64,000 nt of DNA from Siphonodentalium dalli (GCA_032622095.1 CP136064.1:113448004-113512003), one strand, 5' to 3'. Numbered from the stretch's first letter, positions 20,331 to 31,449 are shown. Made by a program: numbers and translations. Notes: a model not told the origin generated them from the letters alone.

Positions 20331-21525
20331 GTCCAGTGCTATGAAATTCCACTATACTTGTAAGGATAATCGAACTTTAATCGTCTAAACCGCGCCAATT
20401 TACAAAAAGCTTTACTCTGATACAATAGAAATATAGGTCATTGGATATCCAGCGGTCCTTTAACCCACATACCCCGCTTTAAAATGAACCAATTTTTTTG
20501 GGTAATAAATAACACCGATAATCGCATCCTGATAACTCTGGAAGCACAGTTTAGCAGAAAAGATACTAATGTCTCCTGTCATGCATGCCATATACACATA
20601 TACTGCACAGTGTCGCATGTCCCATGTCCATCCACTCACTAGTCGGAATATTATGATCACAAATGTGACCACACCCAAAATTCACGATTTTTCATCATAA
20701 TTTGTAAAATCCGACTCGCGTGCATAACGCACACGATAAAAATGCATATATATATATTAGTTTTGAAAACTTGTTACGTATATCTACCATACGCCTTAAG
20801 GAATTTATCTCATTTTGAACAGTACCATATTTAATTGGATTTGAAATACACCCCCCCCCCCCATCAAACTTTCACCATCCGACGATGATTTGGTTCAATG
20901 ATAGGCAGATGTCCCTTTAAATGTCAGTACTTTTTAGGAGTTTGAGTCGAATTCCTATTAGAGAAACTTCTATCACATCGATCGTGCTATTTTGAACATT
21001 AAAAGTTGCACACATAAGCACAAAATTGATGATTTTCAGAAACTTACTCCTCCGGAAAAGGTTCAAGTTCTGGCGACAGAGGGTTAATAATTATCTCGCA
21101 TAATCTGAAAATGGGTCTGCAGGGCGTAAAAATACAATAGCTCAAAAAAAACAACACAAACTGTGTTTACCAGTGCTTTCAAATTCGCTGCCCTGAACGA
21201 TATTTGAAAAATGTGAATTTTCTGCCTATATATGTTGCAAACAACTAATTATTTTCCATATGCGACAGTATTAACTATAAGTCCCGCCGGCCGTGGATTG
21301 AGCCTATTTGGACTTCAAGTGGTCAATTTTTCCTTAGAACGTCATCCGCTGCACCAGTCTGTGACAACAAACGTGCCCTTTTCGGTATTTTTTTCAAATG
21401 ATAATCTTGAATTTCCACAACTACCCAATTTACTGCACAAAAATAAGCAGCATAAAAATACCCAGACTGAGACCCCTTCCATAACTTCGGGACCCCACCA
21501 GACTCTTCCTACATGATCGGCATAT
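20331..21525. other. Interior of element A without recognised gene
   Basis: Contains a C-run (20850-20862) and overlapping short frames on both strands near 21232-21536 with no family resemblance. Not present in the related element B. Confidence 0.4.
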
Positions 21526-21526
21526 T

Positions 21527-21780
21527 TCATCATCATCTCATCATCTTTATTTGAGAACGAGTCTGTTTGACTCTTAGTCCCCGTTAATAATATAATTTAC
21601 AATTTCGACGTCACAATAAATTGAGTAATACTGATTTCACTGGAGTGCACTATTTCAAAGTATAATGTTCCACTATCCGATTACCTTCCAAGCGGAAGTC
21701 CTAGAAGGGTAAACGTTCTGTTTCCTTTTCAGTTCTATGCGGAGTTCATAGAGCTGTTCCATTTGCGTTTTCGTGAGATC
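21527..21780 (-). repeat. Possible LINE 3' end with (GATGAT)-type tail
   Basis: The minus strand ends GACTCGTTCTCAAATAAAGA then TGATGAGATGATGATG, resembling the short-repeat tails of CR1/RTE-type LINEs. No coding part is recognisable, so this is a tentative 5'-truncated copy. Confidence 0.3.
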
Positions 21781-21821
21781 TAAATTAAAGTATTATTTTT
21801 CACTGCCTGTTGTTTTACTGT

Positions 21822-22720
21822 CCTTTTTAGCTCACCTGAGACAAAGTCTCCGGTGGAGCTATAGTCATCACTCCTCGTCCGTCGTCCGTCCGTCCGTCCG
21901 TCTGTCCGTCTGTCCGTCTGTCCGTCTGTCCGTCAACTTTTTAAAAATCATCTTCTCCTCTTAAACCATCATACCGAATTGGTTCATATTTGGTGTGTAT
22001 GTTCCCTAGGTGACTCTCATTCAGATTTGTTCAAATGAGGTCACTGGGTCAAATAGTTGCGAAACAAGGACCATAACTCTATTCCTCCATAGTAATTCTT
22101 ACAACAACTTCTTGTCCATAACCATTGGGCCAATTTAGCTAATATTTGGTATGGTGAGTCCTTGGGTGACTGGTGTTCAGATTTGTTCAAATGAGGTCAC
22201 CCGGTCAATTAGTTGAGAAACCAGGGCCATAACTCATAGTGATTCTTACAATGACTTCTTCTAAAAAAAATATTTGGCCGATTTAGCTTATATTTGGTAC
22301 AGAGATACCTTGGGTGACTGGGGTTCAGATTTGTTCAAATGGGGTCACTGGGTCAAATAGGGGCAGAGCCAGGGACATAACTTTAAAAACAAAAAATTTA
22401 ATTTTTGCATTTTGACCTTTAATTTTTGTTTAGGACACATCACAGCCTCATATTTCTTACCTAGATTTTTCTTAGCATGTTCTTCATCTGTATGGATTTT
22501 GGTATTGTTTATTTAACCCCTTCCACTCTTGTTTTGATATAGAATTCATCCAAGACAGGATTACTCAAACATTTTTCATCTGATCAACACCAAATTTGGT
22601 ATATGAATTTTTGACACTTATATACAGATCAAGTTAAAATATGGGTTTGATCCGATATATTTTAACAGAGTTATGGCCCTTTATAATTCACACCCCTTTG
22701 CTATGCACTATTAATTTTTA
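21822..22720 (+). mobile_element. Helentron/pearl-like element with AGCTCACCTGAG hairpin
   Basis: TTTTAGCTCACCTGAGACAA opens an imperfect hairpin with CTCCGGTGGAGCT. A (GTCC/GTCT)n block (21880-21934) follows, then tandem ~135-bp units, each with GGTGACT(C/G) and CAGATTTGTTCAAATG. The end (CACCAAATTTGGTA, AACAGAGTTATGGCCC) matches 16440-16560. This architecture is very frequent in molluscan genomes. Nested in element A. Confidence 0.7.
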
Positions 22721-22859
22721 AGAGGACACTCGAGCCTGTATTATTGAAAAAGCCAATTTATCATAGTGTGGTCACCCGATCCTCTTGCTGAATACTGCTT
22801 GCTTCAGACCAGTTTACCATCTGTCATTACAAGACATGACATTAGCTAAACAACTACCA

Positions 22860-24420
22860 GAGTCTACAAGGAATAGTCCATTGTTCATTTCTCCAAGCCT
22901 GGACATAGTGTGTCTGACATTTGCAGAATGAAGTCCCCAGATGGTGAATTTAGTGTTGCTACCCCATACAACAGGCTAGCATCACCAAATACACCTCAAT
23001 TACCTTATTCTGCTTAGGCCTCATCTTCTGGGACAATTTTTTTTTAAACATGTTTTAAAATTTGAAAAAAAGTGACACCATTATAATTATATAACATCTG
23101 CAGAGTTATGAAACTTTACTCTTTAATGAAATTATGGAAACATTCCACCCTCCCCCACCACCCCCTCCCATATGGCCCAGGCCCAACCCTACCATCAACC
23201 AACATTCCTTCCAAGCCATATCACCTCTCAATTTAATACCTCTTCTCACCACAGAAGCATATATATCTGTAAAGGTACAGGTCATTAATTATATAAACTG
23301 GCCAGATGACATGTATTATTCTAATCTAAACATATCTGTGGCAATTTAATGACTGACATTCAATGATACTGTGAATGGCTTTGATTTCTTCAAGTCTGGA
23401 AATAGTGTGTCTGACATTTACATAGTGAGGTCCCCAGATGGTGAATTTAGTGTTGCTATTCCATACAGCATGCTAGCATCACCAAATACACCTGCCAGGG
23501 ACCTAATTCTGCTTAGTCCTCATCTTCTTGGAAGTATCCTAAGTATCAAATTGACAGTTTGATTTAGTCACTTTTTCCACCTGTTCAGTTTCAATGTCCC
23601 CCTAATTTGCAGAATATAAAATACATAATTGAGGTGCTCAATGGGTGTGTATCACCAACTTCAACTGTAGGACTTCAATCTGTTCCTTGGTTTTATTGGC
23701 CATTGAGGCCTAATCAGATTGAGGATGAATTTGGTGATGCTAGCCTGCCTTACAGAATATTGTCATTAAATCCACATTTTTGGGACCTAATTCTGCAAAT
23801 GTCAGACATACTAAATTCAGGTTTGGCCATTTCATATTATTGTTTTAATCACCACTTATCCAGATGAAATCATACGACTAATATTCAAAGAAAAATGGGG
23901 GGGGGTATATATTGGATTAAATTTGTCTTCTATCTGGCATTTGCAGAATGAGGTCCCCAGAGGGTGAATTTAGTTATGCTACCCTGCACAGCAGTCTAGC
24001 ATCACCAAATACACTAGCCAGGGTCCTCATTCTGCTTAGGCCTCATCTTCTGGGAAGTAAATAGGCACTTAAATTGACATTTTTACTTACTTTAGCCCTT
24101 CTGTTTAGTTTCTATATCCCCTAATTTGTGAATATAAAATGCATAATTGAGGTGCCCAATGGGTGCACATCACCAACTTTAACTGGGGAACTTCAATCTA
24201 ATGCTATGTCTCCCATAGCAGTTGAGGCCTACACAGAATCAGGTCCCCAGAGGGTGAATTTGGTGATGCTAGCCCGCATTGCAGGATTGTGTCATTAAAT
24301 TCACCCTTTGGTGACCTCATTCTGCAAATGTCAGACACTATGTTCAGGCTTGTCTGTTCGAATATTATGTTCTTAACCACCAGTATCCAGTTGAACTCAT
24401 TATACCCTGATTTTGCAAAG
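22860..24420. repeat. Alternating direct and inverted ~130-bp units
   Basis: A unit containing GTCCCCAGA(T/G)GGTGAATTTAG and GCTAGCATCACCAAATACAC occurs on the plus strand at about 22915, 23420 and 23940. It occurs as its reverse complement at about 23720-23830 and 24260-24350. Forward and reverse units pair into two hairpin-like modules (23395-23870 and 23930-24360) which are themselves a tandem duplication. No coding function is evident. Confidence 0.65.
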
Positions 24421-24469
24421 AAAACTTGGGGGGTATATTGGATTGAATTTGTCAGTCTCTATGTCAGAC

Positions 24470-25440
24470 TGTTCTCCCATCCATCCATCTGTCATTATGT
24501 CTCTATCCGTCCATCAATTGTTTTCTTCTCCAGATACATATTAAAGACCAAATGGGTTTATATATTTAGGTGTGGATGTCCCCCAGGTGACTCACATTCA
24601 GATTTTTTCAAATGAGTTCATCAGGTCAAATATGTGAGAAGTCAGGGCCACAACTCTTTCCTTCCATAGTAATTCTTAAAACAATTTCTTCTCAAGAACC
24701 ATCTGGACTATTTAGATTATGTTTGGTATGGATGGTCCTTCGGTGACTGGGGTTTAGATTTTTTCAGATTTGGGGTCATTTTAGGAAAATCAGTTCAGTT
24801 CAACTCTTAAAATCTAATGTCTGAAATTACCAAATGAATGGATCTCATAGATGAGGATTCACGTTTGTTCAAATAGGGGCGGAGATAAGAGATTTAATTA
24901 TCAACCAGCCACCCTACCTGTGCTCCGGTGGAGCTATAGTCATCACTCCTCGTCCGTCCATCGTCTGTCCGTCCATCCGTCCGACAACAATTATTTGAAC
25001 ATCTTCTCCTCTGGAACCATAAGACCAAATGGGTTCATATTTGGTGTGGATGTTCCCTAGGTGATTCTCATTCAGATTTGTTCAAATGCGGTCACTGGGT
25101 CAAATAGGGCCATAACTCTTTCCCACCATAGTAATTCTTTTAAACATCTTCAGAACAATAAGACCGAATGGTTTCATATTTGGTGTGGATGTTCCATAGG
25201 TGACTCACATTCAGATCTGTTCAAATGAGTTTACTTGAAATAGTTGCGAAGCCAGGGCCATAACTCTTTCCCTCCATAGTATTCTTAAAGTGACTTCTTC
25301 TCAAATACCATCAGGCTATATGGGTTCATATTTGGTATGAAGGATCCTTGGGTGACTGGGGTTCAGATTTGTTCAAATCAGGTCACTGGGTCAAATGTGG
25401 GCGGGGCCAGGGACATAACTCCAAATTTTGTTTTAGATTT
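24470..25440 (+). mobile_element. Two further Helentron/pearl-like copies in tandem
   Basis: The first copy has a degraded (CCATCCATCT)-type core near 24480-24520. The second starts TGCTCCGGTGGAGCTATAGT (24921) with (GTCC/GTCCATC)n at 24951-24982. Both carry ACCAAATGGGTT, TTTGGTGTGGATGT and GTTCAAATG units. The second copy ends at the start of the LINE ORF1 remnant, so it probably truncated it. Confidence 0.6.
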
Positions 25441-27125
25441 AACTCTTTAGATATCTACTTCTTTTAAAGTGATTATGAAAAGTTCTGACTGTTGTGGTCT
25501 CCAGAGTCCCAGTCTTATCAGTCTTTGCAGTCTGGTGAGCGACCCCACAGTCATTGACTGTCTTGTTATTGTATCCGATAGCATCACGAATCATTTTGTC
25601 TCGAGTTTTTTTATTTTTCAGGACTATCTTGAACGGTCGATTTTTATTCGAAGACCTGTTGCCAAGTCTGTAAAAGGACAAGACATCGCTGTCGTTAAAT
25701 TTGGACCTTTCTTATATTTTATTGCTTATAATGTGCCAGTCCTGTTCTCTTGAATATTCTTCTGTTTGTGACAATTCGGGTATATTTGCTATCACACTGT
25801 TGTGGTTCTTTGATTCTGAAATTCCAGTTGGTTCTTTATATGCGTTCATGGGTTTTTTAAGTTTTTCTTCTATAATAGTTTCTAGCATAGTCTGTTTTTC
25901 TTGTATTTCTGTTCGCTGCTGTTCAAATAATCGTTTGTTTTTCTCTTCGAATTCTTTTATTAGTTTTGAATTCTTTTATTAGTTTTTCTGATTTGCTTTT
26001 TGATGCCTCTAATTGCGTGTATGTTTCTCCCCGTTCAGTAGTTTGTTTTTCTTCACATCTATTTACTCTTTTTTCTAGTTTCAACATATATGACTCTATT
26101 TTCTGTAATCTCTTTTCCATTTCTGAAGTGTGTTTTTCCACTTTTGTGTTGTACTTCTTTTCGAAGTTATCAATGCGCTGATCCACTTTATTACTTTTTT
26201 CAGCAACTTTTCGATGTGTAACATCCAAATACCCATATCCTCAGAGCTTAATTGTTCCCGCGTTTTTGATTGTCCTTTCCTGCTTACCTGTTCCATATTT
26301 GGTATCAATTCTTCTTTTGTTTCCCGGTTATTCCGTTTAGTGTCATCGTTTGTTTCCTGGTCACTGCAGGGGGGGGGTGAAAAAATTACGTGCCGGGGTG
26401 GGTGGGTGGTCAAAGCCACCAACAAGCAATTTTTTTCCGCAACTAAAAAAAAATTTCCTGCTTGTTTTTAGTGTTTTGGCAATGAGTTGGGCTTCAAAAC
26501 CACTTTGAATCAGTTTGAATGAGAGAAATAATGTAATTCTAACTGGTAAACTGACTGCATGCAGTTATCGTGTTGTGTTTTGTTGCAAATTTTGAAATCC
26601 AAGATGGCCGCTGGCAGCCATGTTTTTTTGGCCGAATGACCTCAAAATTACTCATTCCTATTTACATGTCCATGTTAACATCCATGATAAATAGTATGCA
26701 CAGAAATTCATATACAGCTGTTTACAGTGAATTTCCCCCCGCAAATCTCTGTTTTAGTGTTAAAAGGGGGGGTGGGTGTCAAAAAATGGTCGGAAAAAAC
26801 TGCCGAAAACGGAAAAAAATTTGGCGGTGGGGGTGGGTGGGTACAAAAAATGATCGAAAGGGAAAAAATGCCATACGTGCCTGAAAAAAAATTCCGACCC
26901 CCCCCCCCCCCCCCCTGGTCACTGTGGCATTTATTCTGGCTGTCGCTTTTGTTTCTACATTTCTTGCACGACCACAAAATACTACTTGATGTATTTAGTA
27001 TGTCTGTTGAGTCCTCTGCATCTATCCCTTGACATCTGAAATGGTAGTGCTGCTTACAAAAGTCACAAACAATCCTGTGTTTCTTTATCTTGAATTTTCC
27101 GTTACAGGAATAACAGTTTTCTTGT
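25439..27125 (-). pseudogene. LINE ORF1-like gene: PHD finger, coiled coil, C-terminal domain
   Basis: On the minus strand, near 27110-26945, a C4HC3 PHD finger is visible: C-x2-C, then C-x2-C, x4-H-x2-C, and a final WSCKKC pair. After an inserted MITE (26367-26916) the frame resumes with a long charged coiled coil (about 26340-25780; EKRLQKIESYMLKLEKRVN). Then follows a basic C-terminal region with LSFYRLGNRSS and PFKIVLKNK (25690-25600). PHD plus coiled coil plus RLG/PFK-type domain is the ORF1 layout of some CR1-group LINEs, which bind their RNA. Frameshifts occur (for example ~26150-26230) and a stop precedes the RLG block. No RT follows; a Helentron-like copy starts instead. The gene lies inside DNA transposon A, so it is either a nested LINE or a captured ORF. 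Confidence 0.6.
26367..26916. mobile_element. hAT-like MITE with G/C-run ends, copy 1
   Basis: Begins CAGGGGGGGGGTG and ends in a run of 16-18 C followed by T; the two ends are inverse. Flanking direct repeat GGTCACTG (26359-26366 and 26917-26924), 8 bp or 9 with the preceding T. It interrupts the LINE ORF1 between its PHD and coiled-coil parts. The interior shares long near-identical stretches with 59996-60529, such as ATCCAAGATGGCCGCTGGCA. CAGGG ends and 8-bp duplication suggest hAT. Frames over it on both strands are spurious Pro/Gly-rich products of the homopolymers. Confidence 0.75.
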
Positions 27126-27852
27126 CCTGTATTCTGTATCCTGTATTACGTAGGCTATGATTTTCTGTTCCCGCTTAGGGAAATTTCCCTCAATGATAAT
27201 CAACCAATCAGCAGCCAGATTTGTTTTTATTCTGACTCTATATAACTCTATATAATTAGTTGCTTGTAACCTATAGTTAACCGGCTATTGACAAATGGCA
27301 ATGTTGGGCCTGCAAAACGCGTTATTTTTCAAACTAGCTGGCGACTTGGTGAATTTTGATAGGCGTAACACAGGTTAATGAATAAGCATAGGAAGGCAGT
27401 GTAATTCATAGAAATCGATGACAAGCGGTGTAAATTTCAACTTAATGCATATTTTGTTGTTTATCTTTGGCAAAGTTCACGACATGGTCAGTTTGAACCA
27501 TTATCCTTCCAAATATTAGCCATAGTATTACCCGTATAAAACCGATTAAATGGGAAGAGAACCGACTCGATCAGGAGAGAACCCAAACAAATATAAAAAT
27601 TCGCGGTTTTCGTCGTTGTTATTACTCGCACAATAGAATGTTCGTTATGATTACGCTCTTTGAGGCCACCGATTGCGAGAGGAATGGAAAAATTAATCGA
27701 ATTATCAGCTAGATGGCTCCAAAATTGCGTTTTAACTGTCAAAACGTCGCGAAAATGTATAATTTCGATCATAAGGAACCGTCACAAATCAGTCAAGAAC
27801 CATCTCAAACCGGCGATAGAACGACTTCCGATGTAACAGTTCCTACACAGTG

Positions 27853-27860
27853 ATTCTATT
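27853..27860 (+). other. Target-site duplication, right copy (element A)
   Basis: ATTCTATT, identical to 18497-18504. It lies inside the RNase H codons of the Gypsy remnant. Confidence 0.85.
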
Positions 27861-28490
27861 TCAAGTACTATGAAAAAAGGTTAAGTAATGGGTTCGTTTG
27901 ATTTGTTGACGTGAGAATAAAAGATAAAGGACTATGATCGTATCTCACTATACTTTCTGCTGCCTTGAGATAGAATCTTAATTTGCGTATACTGTAGTAA
28001 ATTGCGTACATTTCTTTAAAAGTTGTCGGCCATTTTAACTGTTTTATTTTATTCAGTTTATTTGCAATGAAATATATGGGTTAAAAGTTTTCAACATGGT
28101 CTGACAATTTATCTTTGAGTTCAAATTTCTGACACAACATCGCCACAATAGCTGAATTTGATCCATCAATGAATAGGTAGTAAGGCTTATTAGGAATACG
28201 AGCCATGGAACTGCCATGAGGCATTTTAAATTTCATCGGTTGTGTAATCTGATTGAATAAACGAAAGTCTGTGATGGAAATAGCCATGAACTTTCCTTGA
28301 CCTTATTCAAAACTCCGGTTTCCTTTAAATCATTGGTTTCCTCTTCCATAGCAGGACCTAGCGTTAATTGACAAGGGTGTTGTTCGCGCACTACAGGTGC
28401 GTGGGTTCCGGTATTTACAGAAACTTCAGTATCCTCGCACAAACCTATATATATCTCATTCTTTATTTGTGAATAAATTCCAGAAATCAA
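27853..28490 (-). pseudogene. Ty3/Gypsy RT and RNase H remnant
   Basis: Minus strand. 28490-28290 has the linker into RT (THAPVVREQHPC, a THxPxxxxxxP-type motif) and a GVLNKVKESSWLFPS segment typical of the RT N-terminus. After a frameshift, 28280-28200 shows FRLFNQITQPMKFKMP, the strand before RT motif A. The RT catalytic core is then missing, and the frame passes to the start of RNase H (YLFIDGSNSAI, 28170-28140). A stop at 28081 is followed in another frame by RNase H helix residues (FKEMYAIYYSIRKL, about 28020-27980). The C-terminal RNase H box is split by element A and continues at 18496. One internal deletion plus frameshifts and stops make it inactive. Confidence 0.7.
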
Positions 28491-28761
28491 TTATTATATT
28501 TTGTATTTCGTTTTTAAAACGGTGTGGCACTTTAATGTCGCCGTGTTCGATCGAGGGTCCTAATTGTGGTTTATTTGTGTTAATGCGCAATGTGTACTAT
28601 TTTAACCGATGTTACGCGGCCTAAGATGCATCCTTTCCGTAAATTAATGTATCTGTTTGTTTTGTTTTGAATTAGTATTGGAATTTATTGTGAGGAGCTT
28701 TGACAACTGTCTCTGAAACTTCTACTCCAAGATTTTCAGTTGAATATCCAATTTCAATTGA
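28491..28761. other. Short unassigned stretch inside the Gypsy region
   Basis: AT-rich, no motif seen on either strand. It lies between the RT-side remnant and the first copy of the duplicated segment. Confidence 0.3.
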
Positions 28762-29097
28762 TTAACAATAAGAAACTCGGAACGAATTAACTTGGTACCA
28801 TGCACCAGCGACTTTACCGTTAGTAAAAATACCTGTGGGAATCACTGAACTAAGTGGTTTCCCATAGGCGACCGTGTTAACGTTTCGGCCAAATTCACTG
28901 AATTGAAGCATGCAGGCCATACCAGTGATGTTTACCCAGCTAGATTGACACCAGTTGATCACGAAAATGCAAGAAAAATGTCATCCTTTAATAACGTGTC
29001 GCATGTATCAGGTGAAGGTCGTTCTTCTGTTACCTTCACCTTTCCACGGTGTACTCGCTCTCCGACTCTAGAACACATTTAGCACCCTGATTCATAT
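28762..29097 (-). repeat. Duplicated segment, copy 1, with RNase-H-like residues
   Basis: 28838-29097 recurs at 29984-30385 (GGAATCACT(G/T)AACTAA(G/A)TGG start, CCCTGATTC end). The minus-strand frame 28962-28762 reads GRNVNTVAYGKPLSS, which weakly resembles the RNase H strand after the DGS/DAS motif in Gypsy Pol. Thus it could be a second piece of the same Pol region or an unrelated repeat. Confidence 0.45.
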
Positions 29098-29983
29098 ATA
29101 TATATGTATATGTGTGAAACACAGCGTTTCTTATAGTATTTTATGAAAATATAAACCTTACTGAAATCAAAAATGGATTATATCGAGCAGTAGTGGTTTA
29201 TTTTTCCAATATGAGGCATCCTGAAAATTAGTGTCAATCCTCAAAATAAAGCCAAAAATTTAGATGATTTTTTTTCAATGTTACTAGCTGATGCATCTCG
29301 TATAACTGAAGTATGCCCTTATATACCATAATATTACTAAATTGAAGAGGAAATGTTAATATACATTTTGAGAGGGATATCTTTTCCAATTTTAAACATA
29401 TTTCATGCAGAAGTTGGCAATTTATAATAAACATTTACCAAAATTAACAGAAAATTAAAATAAAAAATACTTTAATAGCAATATAAAGCAACCATAAGTC
29501 AATTTAAATATCTAAACATAATGATACAACATCAGACACAGCCTCATGCATTAAATTTTACCAGATGGCAGGGCATACTGTCTGATTAACAAACCTGCCA
29601 TGGCAATTTTGCACGACAGTAACTCTAGTGGTGATGCCATCACCCCCCCCCCCGACTTGGGGTGGGGCTACGGTTCCCGCTAAGATTACTGGGTGCCGGA
29701 AAAGCTTAATTGGGTCAACTGTCACATTTTCCCAATGGGGGGGGGTAAACTCCTCAAAATTGTGGGGAGAGGTGCTTTAGACCCCCTGACCACCTAATGG
29801 TACCTGATGTCCATGCAAAATTCCCAGATTTATCACTTTATTTACTATCTACAGGCGAATCCATGGGTTTCTTCTTTAAATATGTCCAAAATGTGGTCAT
29901 TATCATTTGAAAATAAGAAAATATGGAATTAACAACTTATCATGGCGAGACGCGAAATTTCGTAAAATTCAAATTTTTCTTAT
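29098..29983. other. AT-rich spacer between the two copies
   Basis: Contains a (TA)n patch (29095-29112), a C-run (29642-29652) and a G-run (29738-29746). A minus-strand frame at 29234-29434 is AT-rich and featureless. Confidence 0.4.
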
Positions 29984-30385
29984 AGGAATCACTTAACTAA
30001 ATGGTTTCCCATAGGCGACCGTGTTAACGTTTCGGCCAAATTCACTAAATTGAAGCTTGCAGGCCATACCAGTGATGTTTACCCAGCTAGATTGACACCA
30101 GTTGATCACGAAAATGCAAGAAAAATCATAGGTCATGTGTTTACTTTTTAAAATAAATCCCCAAGTCTACGACAGGGCTATCTCACAGCCAAATTTGATC
30201 TGGAAAAACCCAGAACTACAGCTGCTAGTTAAATAAATTTCCCGCTCACAAAAATCCATTCCCCCATTCATTCACCGTGTCGCATGTATCAGGTGAAGGT
30301 TATTCTTCTGTTACCTTCACCTTTAGCATTCCACGGTGTACTCGCTCCCCGACTCTAGAACACATTTAGCTCCCTGATTCCCGTG
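29984..30385 (-). repeat. Duplicated segment, copy 2, with a ~150-bp insertion
   Basis: Same sequence as 28838-29097 but split at AAGAAAAATCATAGG by about 150 extra bases (30137-30275). It then resumes at CGTGTCGCATGTATCAGGTG. Confidence 0.7.
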
Positions 30386-30424
30386 GTGCTAGAATGCATG
30401 CTGCATTAAGTCGGATTAAACTTG

Positions 30425-30958
30425 CTACATATCACCATTAAGCAGAGGAAACATTGTGCCATTTACTCTGAATGTATGTAGGTCGAAATAGATTTTAGTA
30501 ACTTCGCCCAAAATGACACTATGGTTAAGCGATTTTACAATATAGAAATTCTGTGTTAGTTGAAAGTCACCTAATTTAATTATACCCTGCACTTTCAAAT
30601 TGTTGCCATCGGCGCCAATGAGATTTGCGCAAGTTTGTATCAGTTGTGGTTTGTTTTTCAAATTCTTATAAATGTTATAATTTACGGTTGACTGATCAGC
30701 ACCCGTGTCAATTAACGCTCACGTTTCAATTTTGTCAATCTTGATTATAGTTGAACATGGAGTCTGTCGGTTCATGCCTACCTGTACATCTTGAGTGTTG
30801 TCATAGTGACTTAGTTTATGTTTGGTGTCTGGTTTGCGTGCATTATATTTATAGTTTGCACACAAAGACACGACTGCATATTTTAGCGTATAAAGTTTTT
30901 TTCTCAGCGGATTCCGGTGGTCTAGGGCATCATTCTGAAGAATTTCTGAAGAATCCAC
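30425..30958 (-). pseudogene. Ty3/Gypsy protease (retropepsin) remnant
   Basis: Minus-strand codons at 30709-30695 spell the aspartic-protease active site DTGAD, preceded by the hydrophobic ALI. Downstream are an IGADGNNLKVQG flap-like turn and a VILG box that matches the second conserved strand of retropepsins, then a stop at 30425. Immediately before the active site an in-frame TGA (30719-30721) replaces what in this family is commonly a Trp or aliphatic codon. The 80-codon frame upstream (30958-30719) is in the same register and is the gag-protease junction region. One nonsense mutation therefore splits the gene. The protease normally matures Gag-Pol. The order protease, RT, RNase H, integrase along the minus strand fits one old Gypsy copy. 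Confidence 0.7.
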
Positions 30959-31449
30959 CGGCTGACTATAGCTGACAGCCTTGGGGAATTTGCGAAATTG
31001 GGTTAAATCAAAATGGCGGTTAACATGGCCACCCTTGTAACGCGGAGATTGCTTCTACTGCAACATATAAATAAAACATACCACTAGCACACTGATTATG
31101 TTTCTAGGATCGCTTTGTGTTACTTCAGCCGTGTTGGCGGCATGAAATTGAGAAAATCTTAGTTTGTACTTACTAATTCCACAAAAAGGACCTCAGTACC
31201 AGTACGCATAGTCCTATTGGTCAGAACTGAAAATATTTTGTCAAACTAATGACTCACTGTGACGTATATATGACCATCAAATTGGTATATTGATCTGTGT
31301 CTTCTTATGTAAACGAACGTGAACCTAAATGTGATCACCTCTCATTTTGGAAGAAGTTTGGTATCATAGTAAGATAATGAATTAAGAGCCATATACAAAT
31401 GCATAATGAATCTGAATATCGGCTATCATAGGTGGGTCAGCAAGATAAC
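30959..31449. other. No gene recognised
   Basis: Sequence between the Gypsy remnant and the next DNA element. It may contain decayed gag, but no zinc knuckle could be read. Confidence 0.35.

Larger units (their letters stand above)
18505..27852 (+). mobile_element. DNA transposon A, 9.35 kb, ~120-bp TIRs, 8-bp target duplication
   Basis: Both ends read CACTGTGTAGGAACTG inward, and similarity continues for about 90 bp strongly and ~120 bp weakly. The flanks are a perfect 8-bp duplication (ATTCTATT). Removing the element restores continuity of a Gypsy reading frame, so the boundaries are exact. The 8-bp duplication suggests hAT- or P-like elements; no transposase frame was found, so the superfamily is open. 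Parts: left arm 18505-20330 (shared with B); a 6.9 kb interior absent from B, with Helentron-like repeats, an inverted-repeat cluster and a LINE ORF1 remnant; and a right terminal part ~27200-27852 (shared with B). Small frames in the arms (18711-18917, 20460-20678) carry no motif. Confidence 0.85.

Noticed and set aside
26708-27032. Pro/Gly-rich frames on both strands around the G and C runs
   Set aside because: Caused by homopolymers at the end of a MITE; mirrored at 60303-60643 in the second copy.
28540-28600. GTTCGATCG considered as a tRNA-like B box of a SINE
   Set aside because: No A box at suitable distance and no poly-A or repeat tail.
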